A stretch of DNA of 64,000 bases, taken from the NCBI GenBank assembly GCA_040902895.1, contig JBBDWL010000090.1, positions 51,159 through 115,158 of the forward strand, given 5' to 3'. A program made the translations under genes and the position numbers. The stretch is from JALYRV01 sp040902895. GTDB lineage: Bacteria > Acidobacteriota > Vicinamibacteria > Vicinamibacterales > SCN-69-37. The notes below the pieces were generated by a model. That model worked only from the letters and a program-made list of their open reading frames with translations, was not told where the DNA came from and ran no database searches. Positions within the stretch are counted from its first letter, which is position 1, and every line of letters begins with the position of its first letter. This document shows positions 25,807 to 33,858 of the stretch, piece after piece.

Positions 25807-28800
25807 CTAGAACGCGATGCGCAGCGAGAACTGCATCACGCGCGGATCGCCGGCGAGCGACGAGATGACGCCTGCCGTGGAGCTGGCGATGTTCCCGTTC
25901 GGCAGGCCGAAGTTCGCCCGGTCGAACAGGTTGAACACGTCCCATCGCAGGGTGGCGTTCACACGGCTCGTGACGTCGAGCCGGCGCTGCACACTCATAT
26001 CGAACGTCGACCAGCCGGGGCCGCGCAGTGAGTTGCGGCCGGCGTTGCCGAAATTGCCCGAGAGCACCGGCGCGAACGCCGCAGGGTTGAACCACTGCTC
26101 AACCGTCTCCGCGCCTTTGGTGTCGCCGACGAGATTGGGCTGTCCGGTGGCGCCCGGTCCGACGTTGTTGTTGCCCTGCGTTACCGTGAACGCGCGGCCG
26201 GAGCGGGCGCTGAAGATGCCGCTGACCAGCCAGCCTCCGAGCAGATGGCGACCGATGCCATCCTGCAGATACGGCTTGCCTGCGCCGAACGGCAGCTCGA
26301 AGAGGAAGTTGCCGACGAAGCGGTGGCGCACGTCGAAGTCACTCGGCCCTTCCCACGACTCCAGGTCGCGGCCGTTCTGCGGCCGGCCCGACGAGGCAGC
26401 CAGGTGCTCCGGCGCCTGATCGCGCGCCTCGCCGAGGGTGTACGACGCGCGATAGCCGAATCCGCGCGTGAACCGCCTCGCGAGCGAGAGATCGAGCCCG
26501 CGATAACTGGCGTCTGCCGTCATCTCGCGCCACTGAATGTGGCCGAAGCCGGGGTAGGGCACCGGCCCGTTCGCATCGCGCGTGCCGGCCTGCGGCTGAT
26601 TCAGGTTGCGCAGCACGGCGAGGTGCCGCGTGAACGAGCCCACCAGGTCGGCCGACAGAACCATGTCGCCCCACAACTGATGTTCCACGCCGGCGCCGAA
26701 CTGCTGCACCATCGTGCGCGGGGAGTCAGCGTCTGCCGCGCGAATGAGCAGCCGGCTCAGCACCAGATTCGATGGGTCGAGGAAGTTTGACGGGAAGCCG
26801 TCACGCAGGCGCAGCGCCGGCACCGTCGACCCGCTCGACGCCGAGATGTCGACGTTGAGGAGTCCCGGGGGATTGAGCGCGAGCTGATCCTCCGACCCGA
26901 TGCGGTCGAACTGGTTGTAGAAGATGCCGTAGCCGCCGCGCACAATCGTGCGGTCGCTCAGCTTGTAGATCGCCCCGATGCGCGGCGCGAAGTTGTTCTT
27001 GTCGGGATTCACCAGCGCGCGATCGGCGAGCGAGCCGTCAGAGGCAAAGACCAGCGACGCCGACGCCGGGTCGAAGTTCGCCATGCGGTTGTCGGCCTCG
27101 TAGGCCGGGGCCATGAAGTCGTACCGCAGCCCGATGTTCAGCGTGAACGCGTCGCTGACCTTCCAGTCGTCCTGCACGAAGAACGACGTCGACCACAGGC
27201 GCTGGTTGACGACGAACACATTGGTCAGCTGTGCGCGTTGCGCGTAGCCGAGCAGGAAGTCGCCGAAGGCGCTGCCCGTGAAGGCGCCGTTGAAGCTGAG
27301 ATTGCCGCGCGTCGGCGCCACGTCGAAATACTCGTTCTTCAGCGGGAACATCACGTCGGCGCCGAACTTCCACTGGTGCTTGCCGCGCAGCCACGTGAGC
27401 GTGTTCAGGTACTGGAACTGGTCGGTGTGCTGGAACTTCGGCATGAAGTTCGGCGAGCCGAGCCGCAGGTGGCCCGAGATGTCCATGCCGACGATGCCGC
27501 CGATGATGCGCGGGTCGTTCGGCACGCCCCGGAAGCCGATCAGCGCGTTGCCGTCTTCGCCGAACGGATCCTGCGTGCCCTCACTCGAAGCCCGTGCCCA
27601 CGAGAAGCGCGCCTCGTTGACCAGCGTGGCGCCGAGCACTTTTGTCCAGCCGCCGACCAGCCCGTGCGACTTCAGAAAATTGCGGCCCCAGGCGGACGTT
27701 GATGTGCCATCGAGGATGCCGCCCAGGAAGCCGGGCACGAACCTGAAGCGATCGCTGTAGATGTAGCGGGCAAAGATCGTGTCGCTGTCGGTCGCGCGGA
27801 ATTCGAGGCGCCCGAGGTAGCGCTCCGACTCGTCCTCGACGTTCGGCTGCAGCAGCAGATTGTTGCTGCCTGCGGCGTTCGGCGCCGGCAGCATACCCAT
27901 GATCGCGGCGGCCACGGGATCGATGCGGTCGGCCGGAATCGTCGAATTCGCGAACGGCAGCCCCGTGAGCGGATCCCGCACGGTGCCGCTCAGAATTCCG
28001 CGGCGCTCGTTCTCGGTCAGCACGCGCCCGGTGCGCAGCACGCCCTGCTTGATGCGGGTGCCTTCGAAGTCGCCGAAGAAGAAGGCGCGGTTGCGCACGA
28101 TCGGCCCGCCCAGGTTGCCGCCGAACTGGTTCTGGTTGTTCGTGGGCTTGTCCTGCCCGGCCCGCTTGGCGAAGAAGTTGTTCGAGTCGAACTTGTCGTC
28201 GCGGAAGAAGTCATAGACCGTGCCGCGCAGCGTGTTCGTACCCGACTTGGTATTGACGATGATGGCGGCGCCAGGCGACCAGCCGTATTCGGCGGCGTAG
28301 GGGCTCGTCACGACCTTGAACTCGTCGATCGCGTCGACCGACGGGCGTGAAATCTGCGTCGACAGCTCCTGCACGTTGGTGGAGAAGCTGTTGTTGTTGA
28401 CCCCATCGAGCAGGAAGTTGTTCTGGAGGCTGCGATTGCCGTGCACGCTGACGCCGCCGGTGCGGCCCGACGATGTGCCGCCGGCCTGTTCGGTGTAGCG
28501 GTCGCTCTGCACGCCGGGAACCATGGCCAGCAGGTCGTCCCAGTTGCGGATGGCCAGCGGCAGCTTCGATACCTCGTTGCGGTCGACGACTTTGCCGACG
28601 ACAGCCGATTCGGTGTTCACGAGCGGGAGCACGCCTTCGACCCGCACGGTCTCGTCCATGGAGCCGACGGCGAGGGAGAGATCGAGCCGCGCGCGTGCGC
28701 CGACCTCGAGCCGCACGGTCTGCTGCAGGCGCTGGAACCCGGGCGCCTCCGCTTCGACGAGGTATTCGCCGGGCGCAAGGTTGACGACCAGATAGGTGCC

Positions 28801-28998
28801 GTCATTGGTTGTTGCCGCGGCCGACGAGACGCCGGTCGTCAGGCTCGTCACGCGCACCTGCGCTTTCGGGATGATGGCGTCGGATGGATCCCGCACGACG
28901 CCGGTCAGCGTGGCGCGATCGACCTGCGCGAACGCCGTCGCGGCCGACGCGAGCAGCAGGATGAGCCCGGTGGCCGCCACATGAAGTCTTCGTGACAT
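25807..28998 (-). CDS. TonB-dependent receptor with carboxypeptidase-like domain (Oar type)
   Basis: A 1063-residue outer-membrane receptor. After a signal peptide (to about 25) comes a carboxypeptidase-regulatory-like beta sandwich (ATLTGVVRDPSDAIIPKAQV), a plug domain (SVHGNRSLQNNFLLDGVNNN), and a long barrel ending in Phe (MQFSLRIAF). This is the Oar-like form common in Acidobacteriota. A strong AGGAGG lies six to ten bases before the ATG at 28998. It sits between iolB and the ABC importer, so it probably brings inositol or an inositol-containing molecule across the outer membrane. Confidence 0.88.
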   Translation of the reverse strand: MSRRLHVAATGLILLLASAATAFAQVDRATLTGVVRDPSDAIIPKAQVRVTSLTTGVSSAAATTNDGTYLVVNLAPGEYLVEAEAPGFQRLQQTVRLEVGARARLDLSLAVGSMDETVRVEGVLPLVNTESAVVGKVVDRNEVSKLPLAIRNWDDLLAMVPGVQSDRYTEQAGGTSSGRTGGVSVHGNRSLQNNFLLDGVNNNSFSTNVQELSTQISRPSVDAIDEFKVVTSPYAAEYGWSPGAAIIVNTKSGTNTLRGTVYDFFRDDKFDSNNFFAKRAGQDKPTNNQNQFGGNLGGPIVRNRAFFFGDFEGTRIKQGVLRTGRVLTENERRGILSGTVRDPLTGLPFANSTIPADRIDPVAAAIMGMLPAPNAAGSNNLLLQPNVEDESERYLGRLEFRATDSDTIFARYIYSDRFRFVPGFLGGILDGTSTSAWGRNFLKSHGLVGGWTKVLGATLVNEARFSWARASSEGTQDPFGEDGNALIGFRGVPNDPRIIGGIVGMDISGHLRLGSPNFMPKFQHTDQFQYLNTLTWLRGKHQWKFGADVMFPLKNEYFDVAPTRGNLSFNGAFTGSAFGDFLLGYAQRAQLTNVFVVNQRLWSTSFFVQDDWKVSDAFTLNIGLRYDFMAPAYEADNRMANFDPASASLVFASDGSLADRALVNPDKNNFAPRIGAIYKLSDRTIVRGGYGIFYNQFDRIGSEDQLALNPPGLLNVDISASSGSTVPALRLRDGFPSNFLDPSNLVLSRLLIRAADADSPRTMVQQFGAGVEHQLWGDMVLSADLVGSFTRHLAVLRNLNQPQAGTRDANGPVPYPGFGHIQWREMTADASYRGLDLSLARRFTRGFGYRASYTLGEARDQAPEHLAASSGRPQNGRDLESWEGPSDFDVRHRFVGNFLFELPFGAGKPYLQDGIGRHLLGGWLVSGIFSARSGRAFTVTQGNNNVGPGATGQPNLVGDTKGAETVEQWFNPAAFAPVLSGNFGNAGRNSLRGPGWSTFDMSVQRRLDVTSRVNATLRWDVFNLFDRANFGLPNGNIASSTAGVISSLAGDPRVMQFSLRIAF

Positions 28999-29018
28999 GG
29001 ATCGTTCCTCCTCCAAAA

Positions 29019-29927
29019 CTAACGTTGTTCCGCCGCCGGAGGCGGCACTACCGGCAGCCGCGGGTCGGGCGGCGGCCAGGCTCTGAATGACGCATACCGC
29101 GGGTCGTCGCTGGCCGCCATCGAACGCCGCGTGCCGGCCAGCACGTTCAGGTAGTACGCGTCGTAGCCATGCGCGGTAACGAACGGGTGATATCCGGATC
29201 GAATCAGCACGACGTCGCCGTGCCCGACGGTGATGGCGCGGTCAGCCGCCGGCCCGTACAGCCGCTGAATCCCATAGGCGTCCTGGTGCGCGAAGCGGTA
29301 ATAGTAAACCTCTTCGAGCCGTACCTCCGCAGGGGGTCGATCCTCATCGTGTTTGTGCGGAGGATAGCTCGACCAGTTGCCGCCAGGGGTGAACACCTCG
29401 CAGACCAGCAGGCGGTCAGCCGGGAAACCGGGCGGAATGATGTCGATAATCTGGCGCGTTGCGTTGGCGCCGCCCCGGATCTCGCCGCCGCAGTCCGCGG
29501 GGCGGACGAGGCGCGGGGTGAGCTGCCGGGTCGACGGTGCGCGGCCGTCGGCCAGCTCGGTGCGCTCGTCGGCCGTGACGGTGAACCGGGTGCGCCGCGG
29601 CAGATACAGCGCATGCGGGTAGCCCGCGAAGACGTCGCGCCGCGGGCCGAGGCCCGCCGATCCCGATCCGTCCGGCGCGGCCCGCGGCCCCTGGTACGCC
29701 ACCCGGCACGCGCCCTGGAGCAGCACGAGACAGCACTCCTCTTCGCCGGTCCTGCCGTGCCACGGGGCGCCCGGCGCCACCTGCCGCACGGCGAAGTGCA
29801 CCCACTGCCAGCGCGCGCGCGCGCGTGTGACCTCCACCACCGTGCCCGTCACGGACGGGGGCAGTGGACGCGATGGGAACAGGACCCGCGCCGAAGCGCT
29901 TCGCTGGCTCAAGGGAAACCCGCGCAA
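29019..29927 (-). CDS. iolB: 5-deoxy-glucuronate isomerase
   Basis: A 302-residue bicupin of the KduI/IolB family. Diagnostic strings are LLVCEVFTPGGNWSSYPPHK (metal-binding His in PPHKHDED), LEEVYYYRF, GDVVLIRSGYHPF and YDAYYLNVLAG. It converts 5-deoxy-glucuronate to 2-deoxy-5-keto-gluconate, the IolC substrate. The N-terminus is uncertain: a palindromic LacI-type site at 29892 lies inside the first codons, and usual IolB proteins are about 270 residues, so the true start may be further in. Confidence 0.88.
   Translation of the reverse strand: MRGFPLSQRSASARVLFPSRPLPPSVTGTVVEVTRARARWQWVHFAVRQVAPGAPWHGRTGEEECCLVLLQGACRVAYQGPRAAPDGSGSAGLGPRRDVFAGYPHALYLPRRTRFTVTADERTELADGRAPSTRQLTPRLVRPADCGGEIRGGANATRQIIDIIPPGFPADRLLVCEVFTPGGNWSSYPPHKHDEDRPPAEVRLEEVYYYRFAHQDAYGIQRLYGPAADRAITVGHGDVVLIRSGYHPFVTAHGYDAYYLNVLAGTRRSMAASDDPRYASFRAWPPPDPRLPVVPPPAAEQR
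29892..29903. promoter_or_regulatory. Candidate LacI-family operator
   Basis: CGAAGCGCTTCG is a perfect 12-bp palindrome with the central CG and AAGCGCTT core typical of LacI-family operators. It lies between iolB and the divergent LacI gene. If functional, it would control both directions and would show that the annotated iolB start is too long. Confidence 0.4.
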
Positions 29928-30033
29928 GGATGCTCCGGGAGCCGCTCGGTGTCAAGCAGCCTTTTTCCGGCCGAAGCGGTTTGCGCACGACGGCCGCCGC
30001 GAGGTATTAACTACCGGTTCCGCTCCGGGCTTC

Positions 30034-31053
30034 ATGGCAAATATCTACGACGTCGCCAAGCGCGCGCGCGTGTCGGCCGCGACGGTCTCGGCCGTCCTCA
30101 ACGACAGCGCCTTCGTCAGCCCCGCGCTGCGCGCCCGCGTGCTGGCCGCGATCAAGGCGCTCGCGTACCGGCCAAATCTGCTTGCGCGCGGCCTGGCGCA
30201 GCAGCGGTCGCAGACGCTCGGGATGATCGTGCCCGACATCGCCAATCCATTTTTTCCGGAGGTCGTGCGCGGCGCCGAGGACGTGGCGCGCGAAGCGGGC
30301 TACAGCCTGGTGCTGGCCAGCACCGACAACGATCCGATCCGCGAAGATCGATACCTGCAGCTGTTTCTGGCGAAGCGCGTCGACGGCGTCCTGCTCACGA
30401 AAGCGCCCGCACCCTTTCACGGACGCACGGCCGCCATGCTGCGCCGGGCGCGCGTGCCGATCGTGCAGGTCGCACGAACGGTGCCCGGGCTCAAAGCGGA
30501 TGCGGTGCTGATGGACGATCGTGGCGCCGCCTACGAAGCCACGGCGCACCTCGCGCGCCTCGGATACACCCGGATCGCCATGGTGTCGGGCCTCACCGGC
30601 GCCAGCACCTCGAAGCAGCGGCTCACGGGCTTTCGCGCGGCACTGGCCGCTCACGGCCTGGCCGCCGATCCGCAGCTCGTCGCCGAAGGCGACTATCAGG
30701 TCCAGTCGGGCTATCGCGCGGGCCTCGCGCTGCTCAAGCGCAAGCCCGAGGCCGTGTTCATCTCCAACTATCTGATGACGGTCGGCTTCATGATCGCGCT
30801 GCGGCAGTACCGCCTCCGCTGTCCCGACGACGTCGCGATCGTCACCTGCGACGATCATCCGTGGCTCGATTACTTCGCGCCCCGCCTGACGACCATGGAC
30901 CTGCCAAAGCAGAAGCTGGGCGCAGAGGCGGCGGCGCTCCTGATCGATCGGCTGGCACGGCCCTCGCGGCCGTCTGAAACGATCGTGCTTCCGGGCACGC
31001 TGTGCGTGCGTGAATCCTGCGGCGCGCTGCTGCGCCAGCCCGCTTTCCCGTGA
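30034..31053 (+). CDS. LacI-family regulator of the inositol genes
   Basis: A 339-residue repressor. The N-terminal helix-turn-helix is IYDVAKRARVSAATVSAVLN with hinge helix NLLARGLAQQ, followed by a periplasmic-binding-protein-like sensor domain (LGMIVPDIANPFFPEVVRGA) with FISNYLMTVGFMIALRQY and TCDDHPWLDYFAPRLTTM. Divergent from iolB and followed 10 bp later by iolE. By position it should sense inositol or a breakdown product; most iol clusters use DeoR- or RpiR-type regulators instead. Confidence 0.88.
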   Translation: MANIYDVAKRARVSAATVSAVLNDSAFVSPALRARVLAAIKALAYRPNLLARGLAQQRSQTLGMIVPDIANPFFPEVVRGAEDVAREAGYSLVLASTDNDPIREDRYLQLFLAKRVDGVLLTKAPAPFHGRTAAMLRRARVPIVQVARTVPGLKADAVLMDDRGAAYEATAHLARLGYTRIAMVSGLTGASTSKQRLTGFRAALAAHGLAADPQLVAEGDYQVQSGYRAGLALLKRKPEAVFISNYLMTVGFMIALRQYRLRCPDDVAIVTCDDHPWLDYFAPRLTTMDLPKQKLGAEAAALLIDRLARPSRPSETIVLPGTLCVRESCGALLRQPAFP

Positions 31054-31063
31054 CATCACGCTG

Positions 31064-31960
31064 ATGCGGATCGCGAATGCTCCGTGCTCGTGGGGGGTCC
31101 TGGAGTTCGATCGCACGACGGCGACAGCGCCTTTTGGTGACGTGCTCGACGAGCTGCGTCTCTCCGGATATGACGGCACCGAGCTCGGCGACTGGGGCTT
31201 CATGCCGACCGATCCGGGGCGGCTTCGACACGAACTGCAGGCGCGCCATCTCGCACTCGTCGGCGCATTCGTGCCGGTCGCGCTTGCGCGGCCGGAGGCG
31301 CATGACGCGGGAGTCGAAGCCGCCCTGCGCACGGCGCGACTTCTCACGGCCGCCGGTTTCGACCAGGCTCTCATCGTGCTCTCCGACGACAACGCGAGCG
31401 TCGCGCGGCGCGAAAGCCGCGCTGGCCGCCTCCAGCCCGGGGATGGCCTCGATGATGCCGGCTGGAACGTGTTTGCCGCGGGGGCCGATCGCATCGCGCG
31501 CGCGGTGCGCGAAGACACCGGCCTGCGATCCGTATTTCATGCGCATTGCGCCGGCTATGTCGAGACGCCCGGCGAGATCGGCGAGCTGATGGCGCGCACC
31601 GATCCGCGGTTACTTGGCCTCTGTCTCGACACCGGCCACATTCTCTACGGCGGTGGCGATCCGGTTGCGGTACTCGAGCGCCACGCGCCGCGCGTGTGGC
31701 ACGTGCACTTCAAGGACTGCGACCCCGCCGTGGCGCGTCAGGCCCGCAGCGAGGGCCTCGGGTATCTCGACGCCGTTCGCCGCCGGCTGTTCGCGGAGCT
31801 CGGCACCGGAGCGGTGGACTTCACGGCGATCGTCGGCGCTCTGCGCCGTCACGCCTACGACGGCTGGATCGTCGTCGAGCAGGACGTCTTTCCAGGAGAC
31901 GGCACACCTGCCGAGAGCGCGCGCCGCAGCCGCGCCTATCTCGCCTCGCTCGGCTTGTGA
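31064..31960 (+). CDS. iolE: IolE-like 2-keto-myo-inositol dehydratase
   Basis: A 298-residue xylose-isomerase-like TIM barrel. Start MRIANAPCSWGVLEF is characteristic of IolE/MocC (N-A-P-x-S-W-G). Metal ligands are expected in VFHAHCAGYVETP, LCLDTGHILYGGG, VWHVHFKDCDP and WIVVEQDVF. It dehydrates 2-keto-myo-inositol to the trihydroxycyclohexanedione used by IolD. The ATG 10 bp after the LacI gene suggests co-transcription. Confidence 0.85.
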   Translation: MRIANAPCSWGVLEFDRTTATAPFGDVLDELRLSGYDGTELGDWGFMPTDPGRLRHELQARHLALVGAFVPVALARPEAHDAGVEAALRTARLLTAAGFDQALIVLSDDNASVARRESRAGRLQPGDGLDDAGWNVFAAGADRIARAVREDTGLRSVFHAHCAGYVETPGEIGELMARTDPRLLGLCLDTGHILYGGGDPVAVLERHAPRVWHVHFKDCDPAVARQARSEGLGYLDAVRRRLFAELGTGAVDFTAIVGALRRHAYDGWIVVEQDVFPGDGTPAESARRSRAYLASLGL

Positions 31961-31963
31961 CGC

Positions 31964-32941
31964 TCACACGCCGGCCGCGAGCGGCGCCCCGCGGGCCTCG
32001 AGGAACGCGCGCACCTCTCCCAGGGTCGGCATGAAGTTGGCGCAGCCATGGCGCGTCACGACGATCGCGCCGACGGCATTGCCGATGCTCGCCGCCGCCT
32101 CCAGCGTGTGCCCCTGGTGCAGCCCGTACAGCAGGCCGCTCGCGAATGCATCGCCGGCGCCCAGCACGTTGAGCACGTCAACCGGGAAGGGATCGATGTC
32201 GGTGCGGCTGCCGTCCTGGCGGCAGATCGTCGAGCCGCGCGCGCCGCGCTTGAGCACAAAGGCCGGGACGCCCGTATCGAGCAACCGCGCCACCGCCGCC
32301 TCGGTGTCCTCGTCCGCGCCGGCGGCCCGCGCCTCTTCTTCGGTCCCGACGGCCAGCGCCGCGGCGCCGGTGAGCGCCTGCACGTGATGCGCATAGTCGG
32401 CCGCCGACGGCCATTGGTCCGGCCGGTAATCGAGATCCACGACGACGTCGGCGCCCGCGGCGCGCGCGCGGGCGGCGGCGTGGCTGGTGGCGGCCCGAGA
32501 GGGCTCGCGCGACAGGCCGGTGCCGCTCAGAAAGACGAAGCGGCTCGAGGCGACCGGCGAGGCGTCGACGTCGCCGATCGTCAGCGCGATGTCGGCACAG
32601 TTGTCGCGGTAGAACGTCAACGGGAAGTGATCCGGCGGCTGAATCGTGAGGATGACCGCGCTGGTGCGGCGGCCGGCCTTGCTCGGAATGAACCGCGTCT
32701 CGACACCCTCTTCGGTCAGAAAATGCCGGACGAACTCGCCTACCTGATCGTCGCCGACCGCCGTGAGCAGCGCGCTGCGCATGCCCAGCCGTCGCGTGCC
32801 CACGGCGACGTTGGTCGGACATCCGCCGACGTACGCGTCGAAGCTTCTGACGGCGGTGATCGGCACGCCAATCTCATGCGCGTAGAGATCGATCGAGCTG
32901 CGCCCCATGCACAGCAGATCGAAACGCTCCGTCTCAGTCAT
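31964..32941 (-). CDS. iolC: 5-dehydro-2-deoxygluconokinase
   Basis: A 325-residue PfkB kinase. LLCMGRSSIDLYAHEIG and YVGGCPTNVAVGTRRLG are diagnostic of IolC, and NVLGAGDAFASGLLYGL holds the catalytic Asp. It phosphorylates 2-deoxy-5-keto-gluconate. In many proteobacteria this domain is fused to DUF2090; here the two are separate genes overlapping by 8 bp. It is convergent with iolE, with 3 bp between the stops. Confidence 0.9.
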   Translation of the reverse strand: MTETERFDLLCMGRSSIDLYAHEIGVPITAVRSFDAYVGGCPTNVAVGTRRLGMRSALLTAVGDDQVGEFVRHFLTEEGVETRFIPSKAGRRTSAVILTIQPPDHFPLTFYRDNCADIALTIGDVDASPVASSRFVFLSGTGLSREPSRAATSHAAARARAAGADVVVDLDYRPDQWPSAADYAHHVQALTGAAALAVGTEEEARAAGADEDTEAAVARLLDTGVPAFVLKRGARGSTICRQDGSRTDIDPFPVDVLNVLGAGDAFASGLLYGLHQGHTLEAAASIGNAVGAIVVTRHGCANFMPTLGEVRAFLEARGAPLAAGV

Positions 32942-33797
32942 GCGGCACTCCTTTCCAGGCGTCGATGACCGTCAGGTAGTTGGCGGCAATCTGGCCGACG
33001 GCGGCCTCGCGGCCGACACGGCCGGAGAAAAAGTCGCCGGCCGGTCCGAAATACACGGAGCGGCCGATGGCGAACCCCGCGGCGCGGGGCACCGATCGCG
33101 CCGTCTCGAACCAGGTCCGGATCGTCTCCAGGGGCGCCGCTTTTCCGAGGATCAGGATGCGCGGTCCCAGCGCCTCGGCCACGGCCGCGTCGACCGCGCG
33201 CATCGCGCCCGGCTCGGGCGTGCCCTCGATCTTCCAGAAATCGGGGACGACGCCCGCCGCGTAGGCGTCGCGGATGAACCCGGCGACCATGCCCGGCCGC
33301 GCGAGGCGCTCGAACTCCGCTTCGCGTTCGCCAGCCTGCGCGACGACGAGCACTTCGAGCAGGAACACCTTCCCCTCGGCGCGGCACCAGGTCGCGAGCG
33401 CCTGCAGCATCGCCATCTGCCGCGCCTGAGTGCCGGCCTCCCACTCGGGGCGATGGCGCACGAGAACTTTGACGAAGTCGCCCGTCGCGTCCTGCCAGAA
33501 GGGATCGCGGCCCCACGCCAGCGGGACGACCCCCGCGCGCTCGACCGGCGTGCCGACGGCGATGCCGGCCGCGCGGGCGCGCGCGACCTCGGGCGCGGCA
33601 TATTCCGCGTCCACCAGAAAGGCCGCGAAGCGCCGGGCATCATCGGACCGTTCGCGGGCCGCGATCAGTCCGTCGAGCGCCAGCTGCTTGGCGCCCGGGA
33701 TACGCGCCCGGTCGACGCCGTGCTCGTCGCACCACTGTTCCCATTGCCACCGGTGGTCCGCCGCCAGCATGTAGATCGGATCGTCGGGATGTCGCAC
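32934..33797 (-). CDS. DUF2090 aldolase-like protein, separate from IolC
   Basis: A 287-residue TIM-barrel protein: MLAADHRWQWEQWCDEHG, GIAVGTPVERAG, VLVRHRPEWEAG, PDFWKIEGTPEPGAM and FAIGRSVYFGPAGDF. These are the features of the C-terminal DUF2090 domain of the bifunctional IolC proteins, which cleaves 2-deoxy-5-keto-gluconate 6-phosphate to dihydroxyacetone phosphate and malonate semialdehyde. No classical IolJ is in the window, so this is the likely aldolase. The start is GTG, preceded by GGAGG. It is upstream of iolC on the same strand. Confidence 0.82.
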   Translation of the reverse strand: MRHPDDPIYMLAADHRWQWEQWCDEHGVDRARIPGAKQLALDGLIAARERSDDARRFAAFLVDAEYAAPEVARARAAGIAVGTPVERAGVVPLAWGRDPFWQDATGDFVKVLVRHRPEWEAGTQARQMAMLQALATWCRAEGKVFLLEVLVVAQAGEREAEFERLARPGMVAGFIRDAYAAGVVPDFWKIEGTPEPGAMRAVDAAVAEALGPRILILGKAAPLETIRTWFETARSVPRAAGFAIGRSVYFGPAGDFFSGRVGREAAVGQIAANYLTVIDAWKGVPHD

Positions 33798-33858
33798 TCT
33801 TCGGAGGCCTCCGCCGCGAAGAGACTATAGAATGCTTCGCCCGGCAACAAGGAGGCCC

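Noticed and set aside
29169..30977. 602-codon plus-strand open frame across iolB and lacI
   Set aside because: Out of frame with the clear LacI gene and antisense to iolB; Arg/Gly-rich.
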